Made by a program: the position numbers and the translations under genes. From Neurospora tetrasperma FGSC 2508 (lineage: Eukaryota; Ascomycota; Sordariomycetes; Sordariales; Sordariaceae), in NCBI RefSeq assembly GCF_000213175.1, contig NW_009799101.1, forward strand, positions 2,701,093-2,765,092: a stretch of 64,000 nucleotides of DNA, given 5' to 3'. The notes under the pieces are model-generated. The model was not told where the DNA came from. It did no database searches and saw only the letters and a list, made by a program, of their open reading frames with translations. Positions 21,535-33,665 of the stretch are shown here, in pieces. Each line of letters opens with the position of its first letter. Positions within the stretch are counted from its first letter, which is position 1.

Positions 21535-23660
21535 TCAAAACACACTCCTCTTTTGTTCTGCAACAACCTCATCATAAACCCCCGTATCCCAAACGACCAA
21601 CTTCCCCCTCCTCCTCCAATCCTCATTAAATGCACCATTCCACCCCTCCCACACCTTGTTCAGTTCAACCCCCATCTCCTTCCCCTTTTTGTCTTCCTCA
21701 AAGAACTTCTTCAGCGACTCCTCAATCCCTTCAAACCCGACGATATACCTCGGAATCTCCTCCCCCTGTGCACCACCGCCACTAGTGAGACCATCACCAC
21801 CCCACATCTCCTCCCTCAAGAACTCCACACCATACAACCCATCCTCTTCTTCAGACTTCTTATAAAACCGATCAGCCTCATCCATGTAATCCCTCCTCTC
21901 CTCACTCCCGGGCTGCGTATGCAGCGGCGGCTCGCAAGTCAAAGCCCTGGCGCGCAGGGCCGGGTAGGCGAGGTGCGAGCGCCAGGGGGTGGAGTGGCAG
22001 GGGGTGAGGAAGAGGGCAAAGAGTTCTTGTTTTTGTAACAAAGAAGAGTCGAGGGAGAGCGAGTCCGGGTGGATGCGCTCGAACTCGGTGCGGAGAAAGG
22101 TTATGACGGAGAGCGCGGCGGGTTGATGGAAGAGGGAGAGGTAGATGGCGAGGAGGAGGTTGAGGGAGAGGAGGTTGGCGAGGGAGATTTTGTGGCGGAG
22201 GGTTACGGGGCCTGTCGTCGTTGGTGAAGAGGGAGCGGCGGCGTTGCCTTTGGTTTGAGTTGTGGTTGCTGCTGTTGCTGATGTTGCTGGGATGGTGAAG
22301 AATTTGAAGACATAGGGAGCGGCTAGGATGTGAAGGATGGGGAGAAGAGGGTAGATGAAGCGGACTTCCTTGTGGGAGATGATGGAAAGAGTCCCGACCA
22401 TGGACAAAACGGCAAAGGAAAGCGTCTTGAGGATGTTAGACTGGAGGACGGTAAGGGTTTGGGAAGATGATGTTGCCTTGTATAAACCAACGAGCGCAAA
22501 GGGGAGGAAGGTGGTTGTGAGTAGAGGGATACCCTGAGAAAGGTAGTAGTGCCATGGCATGTGGCCGTAGAAGACGGCGAGGGACTGAGAGATGTTGAAG
22601 TACAGCCATTTGTAGGGCGGGAAGGTCCAATAGCCAAAGTAAAGGCGGTCCGAGATTAGTGATACGGCAAGGACTGCACTACCACAGACGATGATCTCCT
22701 TGACTAGAACAAGCAATGTCGATCTGTTGATAGGAGACTCTCCATCAAGTGTCAACCGTGTGACGGTGAGGGTGAGGACTCCGAGCCAGATGAGCAAATT
22801 GGTTGGGCGTAGCAAGACGGCAACGGCAGCAAGAATGAGTGAGACTCGGAGGCTGCCCAGGTTGTCCTTGACCTGTAGAGGCTCCTGTTTGTTGGATTTG
22901 GCATCCTGAACAAGATCCCAGGGCCAGTAGTAGAGGGCGGCAATGGTCAGAGTAGTCTCCAAGGAGTTCGAGAAAGTCCTTGTGGAGCAATACCATTGCC
23001 ATGGGTTGAGAACTGTCATCCACAGCTAGAGGCAAAAGTCAAAGGGTTGTCCAAGACATACAATGCATACATGGGCTTGTGACTTACAGCAGTCCATGGG
23101 ACATTGCTCTCATCGCCAAAGATGGAGGTGGCCAGTTGCCAAGTATAAAAGTCACACAAGGCGGCAAAGACAGACTGAACAAGCTTGGGCAAGGCTTCGA
23201 GAACAAACATCTCGAAAGCAGGAGGAAAGAGCGCGGACAGGATCCAGTGGGCAGCCTTGTATGCCAGACCAAAAATGGCCGGATGGAGAGAGGAGCGAAG
23301 CTGATGTTGCCATTCCCAGGTCAACCAGGCCCCGCTCTGGTCTCCAAAGGCCATGCTCCATGCTGGTTCGAGAGCCTGGAAGTACTCGTCTGGCTGAAAG
23401 AAGGTGCGGAGAATAAGCGCATTGATGAAGCGAAAGACGAAGAGCAAGGTGAGGACGTCGTAAACCTGTGCAGAGACAACATGCCGATGAGGTCTTGTTA
23501 CTGGCGTTGATGTTTTTGGTGTCTTTACATCTCCAGTGTTAGCTCTCCCAGCCTCGGTGGGCTTGGAGATGGCCGGTTCATCAGGCATGTTTTGACCTGG
23601 GAGTGTTGGTCGTGATGCCCGTGGGTGATGTTGAGGTCGACAGGAAGGTACTTTTGTCAT
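21535..23660 (-). CDS. GPI mannosyltransferase 3 (Gpi10/PIG-B family, GT22)
   Basis: Exons 23088-23660 and 21535-23025, phase 0, 62-base intron; 687 residues. The GT22 signature is clear: FFQPDEYFQALEPAW with the DE pair at residues 91-92, then LTWEWQHQLRSSLHPAIF. Multiple hydrophobic segments follow, with RFIYPLLPILHILAAPY typical of the family (HKEVRFIYPL). The enzyme adds the third, alpha-1,2-linked mannose to the GPI precursor in the ER lumen. The first ~60 residues are a polar, cytosolic-looking extension, and the C-terminal ~120 residues are E/K/W-rich. GT22 also includes Smp3, Alg9 and Alg12; the signature context and the large C-terminal region best fit Gpi10. Confidence 0.88.
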
Positions 23661-24307
23661 GTAGTTAATTGTTAAGGCACGTTTCAGGGGGGGGGGGGGG
23701 GGGGTTCAGCCAAAGAGATCCATCCTCATCTTGGCAGTTGGTGATCTGGCATACGCCAGCTGACAGATCTCTCTCCCAATCTCCCTGACAGCCCCCGCGC
23801 TTTGATGGAAGGAATGGGGAATCGAAGAGCTACCAGCCCTATCACGCAGCACGGTAATCAGCGCAGCCATGATTGGTTAGCGTCACGGATCGGAGCCCCT
23901 CCGTGACAGCACCGATGACGGCGGGGGGGAACCTTGCAGACTGGAGCCGTTCTTCCGTTACTGAGGCTCCGTCTCCCCGTTAAATTTATTTTGTGTTACA
24001 TACGTACTCATATAGTACACTAGTGGAATCGGCAGTTATAGTATCAAGTTATGTTAGTGCAGTTATACACTACGTCCATAGTCTGTCTACACACTGAGAA
24101 ATCCTCTCTCGTGGACAGGGATCTTCGAGGAACTCAAGTCAGCAGGAACATGAAGCTCAGGCATATCCCGCATCATCGGCATCCCGTGCTGAGGGCGGCT
24201 TCCTTCGGCTTCGATGCGTCCGGCAGCGGCGGCGGCTGCTGTCCACGCGGAGGGTTGGCGGATGTCATGTTCTGCACCCTTCCCTTGTCTTTGCAAAGCG
24301 GTGATGC

Positions 24308-24365
24308 GGACGTTTATCACTTAGAGGTCTAGTGCAGGACGTTTATCACTTAGGGGTCTAGTGCA
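24308..24365. repeat. Tandem direct repeat, 2 x 29 bp
   Basis: Two adjacent 29-base copies (24308-24336 and 24337-24365) beginning GGACGTTTATCACTTAG and ending GGTCTAGTGCA, with one A/G difference. It lies about 430 bases upstream of the ota start codon. Confidence 0.95.
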
Positions 24366-24609
24366 TGCCGCACCCTACCCACGCAGGCCACGCCCACCTC
24401 CGTCTCGGACGCAATGAATGGTGGCAAACCATCCGACCAGTGTTGGTGTTACCCATTGTCCACGTTTGCATTACCAGATAGGTACTACCATAGCAAGGTT
24501 CCTCGTTGATCCTCGTTGCCTCAGATCTCGCCTTTGTCAGTCGCTCCTTGTTTCGAGTCCAACTTTTCTCAGTACCGCTTCAATTCTTGTCAGCTTTTTT
24601 CCATTTCCC

Positions 24610-24615
24610 GAGTCA
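24610..24615 (-). promoter_or_regulatory. CPC1/Gcn4-type site upstream of ota
   Basis: GAGTCA on the plus strand (TGACTC on the minus strand; ATGACTCG extended), 176 bases before the ATG. It matches the core recognised by Gcn4/CPC1 bZIP regulators of amino acid genes; binding is inferred. Confidence 0.45.
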
Positions 24616-24790
24616 TTCTCTTCTGTTTCCATCTTAGGTATATCAAGGCCAGACAATTCCAAATTGCTTCCACTTGAATTCTCTGTTCCCAAGTCTTCCT
24701 TCATCCTACCTCTGTCAGTCAGTCAGCCAGACTGCCCATCGTTACCTTTACTTTACCACCTCTACAGACACCACCAAAACCACAACCATC

Positions 24791-26264
24791 ATGGCGCCAC
24801 TCGCTGATACTGCTTCGAACGGCGGTTCTACCCTCTCGCTCGACCACCTCATCACCGGCTCGGACAAGTACCACGCTGCCGCGACCAACGTTGCCATCGC
24901 CGCCGAGAACGAGTATGCCGCCCACAACTACCACCCGCTCCCCGTTGTCTTTGCCAAGGCTCAGGGCGTTCATGTGTGGGATCCCGAGGGCAAGCACTAC
25001 CTTGACTTCCTTTCTGCCTACAGCGCCGTGAACCAGGGCCATTGCCATCCAGAGCTAGTCAAGGCCCTCACGGAACAGGCTTCGCGCCTCACCCTGAGCT
25101 CCCGCGCCTTCCATAACGATGTCTTCCCCGTCTGGGCCGCAAAGGTTCGCTCCGTCTTCGGATACGACATGGTGTTGCCCATGAACACCGGCGCCGAGGC
25201 GGTCGAGACAGCCATCAAGATTGCGAGAAAGTGGGCGTACAAGGTCAAGGGCGTGCCACATGACAAGGCCCTGGTGTTCAGCGCTGCTGACAACTTCCAC
25301 GGACGGACGGTAAGTTGTGTCTTAAGCGCCAAGCTGTTCACCCCGATATTCTAACTAAAACTCTTGCAGATGACAGCCATCTCCCTCTCCGTCGATCCCG
25401 AGTCGCGTGATAACTATGGCCCTTACGTACCCCAGATCGGCGCCGTTTCCCCTTCGACTGGCAAGACCATCCGCTACAACAACATTGCCGATCTAGAAGA
25501 AGTACTAGAGGCGCATGGAAAGGAGACCGCTGCCTTCATCGTGGAACCCATCCAGGGCGAGGCCGGTGTTGTTGTTCCCGACGAGGACTACCTCCAGAAG
25601 GTTTCCGCGCTTTGCAAGAAGCACAACGTTCTCTTTATCTGCGACGAGATCCAGACCGGTATTGCCCGCACGGGTCGTATGCTCTGCTCCGACTGGGCCA
25701 ATATTAAGCCTGATATCATCACCCTGGGCAAGGCCATCTCGGGCGGCATGTACCCCGTCAGCGCTGTTTTGGCTGACAAGGAGGTCATGCTCGTCGTTGA
25801 GCCTGGTACTCACGGCTCCACATACGGCGGTAACCCGCTTGGATGTGCGGTATCGCTCCGTGCGCTGGAGCTTGTAGAAGAGGAGGGCCTGGTAGAGAAG
25901 GCCGAGAAGCTGGGTCAGATCTTCCGGGAAGGAGTGGAGGCGTTCAAGTCTCCCATTGTTAAGCTCGTTCGCGGTAAGGGACTGTTGAATGCCGTGGTTA
26001 TTGATGAGTCTGCGGCCGCTGGGCGGACAGCCTGGGATTTGTGCATTTTGTTGAAGGAGAAGGGTGTCCTCGTGAGTAATGTCCGTTCCTCCCGTTGCTG
26101 ATGATAGTGCTAACCACAAATTCCAGGCAAAACCCACACACGGCAACATCATCCGCTTCGCTCCTCCGCTAGTCATCACCGAGGAGGAGCTACGGGGTGC
26201 TATCAAGACCTTCGGAGAGGCCCTGCAGGAGCTCCCAACTGTCACGAAGTCCGAGGGACATTAG
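24791..26264 (+). CDS. ota: Ornithine aminotransferase
   Basis: Exons 24791-25309, 25370-26071 and 26127-26264, all phase 0; 452 residues. Class III PLP aminotransferase marks: [39 protein letters not shown] with the PLP-binding aspartate at 265, and [16 protein letters not shown] with the Schiff-base lysine at ~294; the GSTYGGNPL block follows. The SSRAFHND and [11 protein letters not shown] stretches are typical of ornithine aminotransferase as opposed to acetylornithine or GABA enzymes. It transfers the delta-amino group of ornithine to 2-oxoglutarate, giving glutamate-semialdehyde for arginine catabolism and proline supply. No presequence is seen from the ATG; the open frame extends 39 codons upstream but begins with TTG. 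Probably cytosolic. Confidence 0.96.
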
Positions 26265-27285
26265 TTAATGTTTGAGGAGGATGGAGCGGCGTGTTGCGTT
26301 TTCACTCGGCATGCACTGCATTTGTTGTAACCCGGGCGCAACTGGTTTTTCTTCAATGTTCGGATACCCAGGGACTTGCGGATATCAGACTGATTATTGG
26401 GAATATCTCTATCATCCTGACCCTTGACGTCAGCGGGTAATGGGAAAAGTTTATATACCACCATGTAACACAGTTAATCACCGGAAGGAACCACCCATGA
26501 ATCAAACAATACCAAGTGTGTTCACCCTACCTTACACCTTACACTTCCACAAGTCATACAAAACACAACACTCGCGTAGCTAGGCAACTTCGGAGACTCG
26601 GCGACCGTCTAACCATACATCGGGTTTTTATGGAATCCTTCTGGAACACCGTGAAGGCCTTTGCATAAGCTCCAAAAGTGAAAAGGAGCTCGGGACGTCG
26701 GGCCTGTCAGGCAGTGAACGTGTCACACCCGCTACCAGCGGGCACCTCCGTCTTGCCTACTGAGTTGCTGTTGGCTTCTGGTCTCGTCACTTCCAGACAC
26801 AGAGCACTGTACAATTGAAACCTGACATAAACGTCATACATCGGACAAAATCGATAGGTGATACCCTTATATCACGAGGCTTGTCTTGTCTTTCGAGGGT
26901 TGATATTTCGCTGGGACCGATAGACGGAATTACCTGTTTTCCGTAGAGTTATCTTATTGCTTATCTTGTATAGATTGGAAAAACGGCCACTAATCAAGAA
27001 TTGGATAATGGGAATAGAACGCTCGACGGAGGATAATAAAAAGTCAGCGTTTAATAGTGCCACATACATACAAGGGATGCAGTAGATCCTCAGTGTCTGT
27101 ACGTATGAGCCTTGGTATATTCTCCTAACAAAACAAGTCATCGTGGCTTTGAAAGCAAACATTTTCTTCCTAAACATCCCATGGTATCATTTCATAAAAA
27201 TAAAAAATAATAAAAAAAACCCTCTGTTCGCTCTTCGCTTCCCTCATATGATCATCATCATGCACATCATCCCATCCAGGCACAA
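26265..27285. other. Convergent intergenic spacer
   Basis: About 1 kb between the 3' ends of ota and the MFS gene, becoming A/T-rich from 26.85 kb. No supported gene. Confidence 0.4.
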
Positions 27286-28907
27286 TCAAAGCATATACCT
27301 AAACTCGGGATTCAGATCTCCCAGATCCGCCTTCTCCTCCTCCGTCAACCCTCCATCCCCTTGCATCTTAGCTCTCCTCTTATTCTCCATCGTCACACTA
27401 ATCGCATACAACAGACACGCCAGCGCTGACAAGCACGTGAAAGAGACACAAATCGCATACCCCATGCGATAGTGATTCTTGGCATCGCTCGCCACAAAGC
27501 TGTAGGTCGCAATGATACCGCCAATGTTGCCAAACGCAATCTGCCACGCCGTGCCGATGGCCTTGCGGTGGTGCCCGCCCAAGTTCATGTTGAACCAGCA
27601 CACAATGATGGGCATCGCACTGTAAGCGCCCATGGCGACGAGAAAGAGGCCGCCGTACTGCACGTTGACGTGTGCTGGGTCGTGCACGGTCATGAGGATG
27701 GCGAAACCGGCGATGGCGACGGCGATTCCCAAGATGGCGAACATGAAGCGGTGGCGGAGATAGTCGGAAGCGACGGCGGTGACCATGGCGAACCCAAAGG
27801 CGGCGGCCCAGGGCGGGACGGAATGGAGCTGCGTCTGGATGGCCGAGTACTTGTAGGAGCCGATGATGGTCGGGGAGAAGTACGCGTACGAATAGGCGGG
27901 GACGATCAGGCCGAGGTACATGATGCCGCCGAGCCAGATGCGGTGGTCGGTCAAAGCCTTGCCGACGTCCCGCAGAGTGATCTTGCGCTCGGCTGCCGAG
28001 TGCCCGTGGTCCGCTTGCAGCATGGCCTGGACGTACTCGCGCTCGGCGGGCTTGAGGAAGCGCGCTTCCTCGGGGAAGGCGGGGAAGGTGAAGAAAAAGA
28101 GAACGCCCGCTAGGAAAGTGACGCAACCCTCCACGATGAAAATCCAGCGCCAGCCGCGGTAGCCTTGTAAGCGGTCCATCTTGCCAATGGCGGAGGCCAG
28201 CAGGCCGCCAAAGGCGCCCGCCAGAGAGGTGGAGGAGAAGAAGAGCGAGTACCGCTTTTGCGCATCGGCGCGCTTGTACCACGAGGCGAGGAGGAAGAAG
28301 CAACCGGGGAACATGGAGCACTCGAACACGCCGAGGAAGAAACGGGTGGCTAGTAGACCGCCGTAGTTCTGCACCAGACCCTGGAAGATGGAGACGAGAC
28401 CGAAGCCGACGCAGCAGATGGACAGCCAGACGCGAGGCGAGAACTTCTTCATCAGGATGTTGCCGGGGATTTCGAGGATGATGTAGGGGACGAAGAAGAT
28501 GGTTAGGGCCGTGTTGTATTCGACTTTCTCCAGCCCCAAGTCGGCCTCGAGTCCAAAGGAGCGGGCGTTGCCGATGTTGACTCGGTCCAAAAAGGCGAGC
28601 AGGTACAGGAAAATGATAAAGGGGATGATGTGTCGGTCGATCTTGCGCACAATGGCCGCCTCGGTGGTGCCCTCGGGCGGCGAGAGAGCAGTTGCGGTCG
28701 TGGGGGAGTTCGGACCAACGTCGTAGGAGATGCGGCCGGCCTCGGCGCCCTTGTCGGAGCTGCTGAACCCCGAAGGGTCATGATGGGTCTTCTCCTCGAG
28801 GGAGACTGTGAAATCATGTTAGAATGTGACGTGTGTGTGTGAGGTAACGTGAAATAACGTGAAGGAAAAGGGTAAGGATTCAACTTACGATCCTTGATAT
28901 CGGACAT
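27286..28907 (-). CDS. MFS permease, Dal5/Tna1-like anion:cation symporter
   Basis: A 19-base first exon (28889-28907, MSDIKD plus one base) is joined to 27286-28805 across an 83-base intron with CTAAC; 512 residues. A polar N-terminus of ~65 residues precedes about 12 membrane segments. Family marks: IRKIDRHIIPF-type entry (VRKIDRHIIPF), YLLAFLDRVNIGNAR, FFVPYIILEIPGN, TRFFLGVFECSMFPGCFFLLASWY and GWRWIFIVEG. This is the allantoate/nicotinate/pantothenate symporter group, proton-driven uptake of organic anions at the plasma membrane. The substrate cannot be read from sequence. No adjacent catabolic gene suggests one. Confidence 0.9.
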
Positions 28908-30767
28908 AATTCTTGTCTTACAGCTTCTGGTTCCCGAGCAACATCCACCTAGAACTATGAGAACGGTAAAGGTGAGGGAGGGAAAGGAGGAGGGGAGGGG
29001 AGGGAAAGAAGTGTCGTTTATAGGAAGCTGAAGAAGGGGGAGGAGATCTGCGAACGATCGGCCATGCAACGGGGATTCGAGGTTTAAGTACTTGGGTACG
29101 GGTCGGACGCGGTTGTCAACATGTATCCAAGACGCACTGCGGACAGACACGGCGGAGGCCGACCGGTCGGGGTCGGTGCAATGCATCAGTGCAGATATGA
29201 TGGTTGCATCTGGCATGGTACATACATGAGTACATGACTGACCAAGGATCTCTGGCGTCAATCCCCTTCTTTCAAAGTGTTCCATTTCACACGGTCTTCT
29301 CGATGGCTCACGTATAATTGGATGAGTGTGACACAACGAACGGACACACTTGGGTGCGCCGGTGGATGGCCGATGGTGACCTGGATCGACGGTGTCGCCT
29401 CCACCATTGACCATTGGGAACTCTACCCTAGCCTTTCCCAATCTGTTGTCATTGTTGCATCCACGGTCCGTCCAGTCCACTTGTTTAGACTTTGGGCCCC
29501 ATCCAGGGGTCCCGACCCCCGACGGACAACTTTCCAGACTGAGGCAAGCTCGGTGTTCGGGAGAGCGTTCCCGGAGGACGGGATTGGAGACGAGGAAAAG
29601 GGAAAGGCGGGGTGACTGATGGTATACCTACGATCACTTTTCTTTTGTCGCCTTTGTCACTTTTTGATGTTGTCTCCCCTGGAGCTAACCACCACGACCA
29701 CCATGACTAAATTCCAGCCTCTCGGCGACTTTTGTGTGTTCAGCCCAATCGAGTTGATGGGGAAGAAAAGCCACTAGAAACGATCCGGACAACTGGAGAA
29801 GATGAAGTGTTCGAAAGAGCCGCGGTCGATCTTCTTCTTTCACCTGAATGTTCAAATTATGTATCGGCCTTTGAAGCAATGAACTTGCTCATCTGACCTT
29901 TTCTTCAAATGATATTGTCATCCATCGCCCCTCCTCCCCCCCTTCATCACACTTTTGTTCGGTAGATATGCGTCCTCATCTTTCTTCTCCTCCTCATTTC
30001 TTATTGCCTGTCGAATGTCTTGTTACTCCTATGCACGTGTACGCAGGTAGTACAGGAAGAAAGGAAGACGCACGCAACCATTCCAACTCCATTCTATCCT
30101 TCCATTTCATCAGCTTGCTTCCACGGGAAACTCTTGTGAAACCAAGACATATACACACACACACACAACGAGACGAACGGTAGGCGTCACGCCATTCCCG
30201 TTTGACTGTCGCCTGTCGCCTGTCGTTTCTGTTCTACAAGTTTCGCAAGTAAAATCCCGTCTTGTACTCACTTTCTTTCTTTAGAAAAAAGTGTCCCTTC
30301 ATGTCTCGTCTTCTCGGGGCCGATTCCTCTTTTTGGGGGGGAGTCGGGTTTCTTCCTCCTCCTTTAGGCCCACCACTTACATACAAGTCTGTACATAATA
30401 TGCAAGCGATTTCGCTTTTACAATAACACAACCCTGGACAGTAAGCTAAAGCTGTTTGACTCGCTCCATGCGTCTTGGCGTACATTTGCTACTATACCGT
30501 GTTAGGTAGGTCGATCCCTTGAAGCCTCGGCCCTATCGCGAATGTGGTGACATTTTTCGACAGAAGGAATCGGCATTTGGGATCGTTTATGTCATGGCAA
30601 CGGAGCCGCAATGTAAGCGTGTGTCGTGTTTAGGTTTGGTAGCGGAGGCGGTGGAGAAAGTGATGATGGACGACGAGGGCGGCCGGGCTGAATGGATGGA
30701 GACGGTGACGGTGACGGGGCCGGTACCTTTTGAGCCTCTTGCGGTAGAGATGGTGGAGAAGAGAGCT

Positions 30768-30794
30768 GAGAGAGAGAGAGAGAGAGAGAGAGAG
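30768..30794. repeat. (GA)n microsatellite
   Basis: 27 bases of uninterrupted GA/AG dinucleotide. Confidence 0.95.
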
Positions 30795-31563
30795 TCATTG
30801 GAGCCAAGAGCGATCTCGGTCTCGACCTGGACTGCTGGGGCTGAAATGGTCGCCGGATATCGGTGAATGAATGCTACGCTGTTGGAGTCATAAAGAGTTC
30901 AGACCGTCACATTGCATTTTTCTCGCAAGAATCTCTTGAATTTGCCTTGCTCCAGCAATTTACAAAGAGCGAGAGGTAAGAACGCCAACCATCTCCCGGT
31001 TGTCATCACCCACCCACCACACCTCCTCCTCCCCAAGAAATGGCCAAAAGCCGAGACCATTCCTTTGTCTGCCACTCCCGTCCCGTCCTGGGCGACCGAC
31101 CACTGCACACCCCCTACCCCGCGCCAAGTCCCGAGGTTGGCGCAACGACCCTAGCACATCTGGTTGGTGGGATTTTGCGGGGAAGAAAGATGGACGGGAG
31201 TGAGTGATTTGACGCTAGCCTTTCCCGCTTTGTTCTAGCGTGCGTATGTGTCCACCTTTGTGTGTTTTGACGGTCACGGTGTTTGGACTCCGAAATACGG
31301 AGTTTAAGAAGCCAACCTCCTGTGTTGTTTGGTTGCTGCCCCTTTTTTTTTTTTTTTGAATTCTTCGATGGATGATCTGCCCCAAAAAAAATTCTTTCTT
31401 CTTTTGTCTTTAAAAAAGAAAAATATTATGTGAAGAAAAAGGAGTCATAATGGTGGATCTTTGCAAAAGAAATTTTCATCATGACAGGACAGCTCCGCAT
31501 GTCAGGTCCCAGACGACTGACTGCTTGTTAGGTGTCCTCGATATCCATTACCGAAAATACCCT

Positions 31564-31593
31564 TTTAAGCTTTTCCCCTTTAAGCTTTTCCCC
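31564..31593. repeat. Tandem direct repeat, 2 x 15 bp
   Basis: TTTAAGCTTTTCCCC occurs twice with no spacer. Confidence 0.9.
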
Positions 31594-32505
31594 CAACTTC
31601 ACCGACGACACTTGGGGGTTTTCCTTGGTGTTTCTAATTCTTCTTCCTTCTCCCTTACCACATAAGAAAAACAAAAGATGGAATCAAAGCAACGAGGACG
31701 AACGGCTGATGGATGGAAAGAAACAAAGAACGGTTGGAAACGGGCACAGTGACGGCCTGGCAGGTCATGCACGCTACGCCATTTTGACTGAATTCCGCTA
31801 TCAAGATCGACACTTGAGCAGTCCAGCGGGTTCAGCTCGGAATGGTGCCGCGCTTCTACTTGGATTATATGTGTGTGTGTGTACGAGTGGAGGACAACCA
31901 ACGGCTGAGGAGCCTCAACAGCCAAGGTTCTCCCAAGAAAACCAGCTGAGAAAGCGAAACCGAGGTGTTGGTTGGACCTCCTTCGTGGATTACGATTTGG
32001 TACTTGCAAAAGTTTTGTTGGAAAACCACAAGCTTAACTCGACTCAAGTTGAAAGCTTAACAAAACCATGTAGTGTAACTAGGTGTCGACCATTGTTTCC
32101 CTTTGCAACCGACGACTTGGATATCCAACAGTTCGGTATGTATCGAGACGGTAGGTTACTGTAGTCCCCTCCGGACTCGGTACCAACCAAAGCAACCTTC
32201 ACAAGCCGAACTTGAACTTCAAGTCCATGGTCCCGCAACTCCATCCGGTACTTTTTTTTAGAGGGCTCATTTATGCACTCTACATACAATTACCCATGTA
32301 ACTCGTTAGACTGGAGTCTAGACTCAGCAGGAATCAAGCGGACTCAGCTCACTTCTCTTTTTAGTGTATGTGGTGATCGTCTGTACATGACGATGCCGAC
32401 CCGGTGGAGTGATTCTGGGTAGTGTACTGTGCGTGTTAGTTGTTTAGTTGTGCTTGTGTGTGTCATGTTGGTGAGGTACGTATTGTATACATGACGCAGA
32501 TCATC

Positions 32506-32508
<3 letters not shown>

Positions 32509-32538
<30 letters not shown>
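32509..32538. repeat. Poly(A) tract, 30 bases
   Basis: Uninterrupted run of 30 A on the plus strand, not at the end of any recognisable retroelement. Confidence 0.95.
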
Positions 32539-32541
<3 letters not shown>

Positions 32542-33665
32542 AGCTCTGATCTGATGTCATCTGATCGGAAATTCGTCGCTCGCGTGGGTTTGGTGCCATT
32601 ATGTCCTACAATATGCAAACTTCACATATGAATGATGGATGTGATTTTCATGATCTTCCCCAGACGGATGCGAATGCTTGTAGAATCGTAACGTGCAGTT
32701 CGACTCGGTTGGTTACGAAACTACAAATGCTTCACAGGCGCGTAGGCATATATATCCCTGATGCGGATCCAACACAACTGGCAATCGAACATACGTGTGG
32801 ACAGGTAGGTACATTTGGCATTTCATTCACACTCGATTTTTTCAATTCCGGATGGAATACGGTAAAGGCCGTCGAAGAAGAAGTAAGAAAGAAATGATCC
32901 CCACCCTAGGTTTTTGGTAAACAAACGTGAGAACAAGAAGAAGAGGAATCGTCGTCCAATTTCGTGAATTCGTTATTTTTGTGTGTCATCTGGTATTCCC
33001 CAAACCACCCCAAAGTCCATCGGCATTTGTGTGTGGTTGGTGGGTGTGTGGCCGAGCATTAGTTCTGTGATTCTTCCGTACTACAGACGACGAAGGCGAT
33101 AACAAAAAAAGGGAAACAACCGGTTCTCCAAGCCATGCATGGTTTGTTGTAGGGTTCCAAGGTGGGGAAGGGGGGCTGCCCGTTGTGAGCGCTAGATGAT
33201 GGTTATAGGTGACTGTTGAGTTGTCGCTGATAATGCCTGACTTATTATGCCCCAAGACACAAACATGAAGTTCTAATACATCTCTGTGTTGTTTTTAATG
33301 GTCTTCCAGCATACAACAAGGAAAATAATATCCCCGAGTCTAAACACAATAATTCGAACCAGTAAAAGACGCTTAGATTCTGTTGTCCTTGGTACTGCAA
33401 GTTGTACTAGAGACAAACAAAATCTTCTTCGGGTATCTCTGGATGGGGTATCCGCGCAACAAAGTCCTCGACCTGACCCGCTCTCTTGCGCTGAAGAAGA
33501 TAGAAAATAAAAATAAAAAAGCAGCAGAAAAAAGACCATCCGAGATAAACTAACTTAGACATTAAAACGGAGTGATAGTTTGTATGGTAGACCACAAGAC
33601 GGGTATGATTGACTTGAGCACTAGTAGAATACTGTGCCCTGTTCATCAGGCTTGCATCGGCTGTT

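Larger units (their letters stand above)
23661..24790. promoter_or_regulatory. Divergent promoter region, GPI mannosyltransferase / ota
   Basis: Contains an 18-base G run at 23687-23704 close to the mannosyltransferase start, a 29-base tandem duplication at 24308-24365, and a CPC1/Gcn4-type core at 24610-24615. A C/T-rich leader without any ATG precedes the ota start. Confidence 0.5.
28908..33665. other. Gene-poor spacer between MFS permease and RhoGAP genes
   Basis: About 4.7 kb with no convincing coding sequence; scattered frames on both strands lack domain features and mostly start at non-ATG codons. It includes the MFS promoter. Simple repeats: (GA)n at 30768-30794, a 15-base T run near 31343, a duplicated TTTAAGCTTTTCCCC at 31564-31593, (TG)n near 31868, and a 30-base A run at 32509-32538. 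Confidence 0.45.

Noticed and set aside
23687-23704. The 18-base G run as a telomere-like or origin element
   Set aside because: A homopolymer without TTAGGG units; best treated as a simple repeat that may vary in length or be a sequencing artefact.
24674-24790. A 39-codon N-terminal extension of ornithine aminotransferase that might target mitochondria
   Set aside because: The extension opens at a TTG, has no ATG and lies in a C/T-rich leader; the first ATG at 24791 is well placed.
27398-28321. A 307-codon R/H/P-rich frame inside the MFS gene
   Set aside because: Alternative frame of the permease coding strand, with arginine- and histidine-rich shadow composition.
31532-32164. A 210-codon frame in the MFS-RhoGAP spacer
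   Set aside because: It starts at GTG, passes through simple repeats and has no protein-like features.
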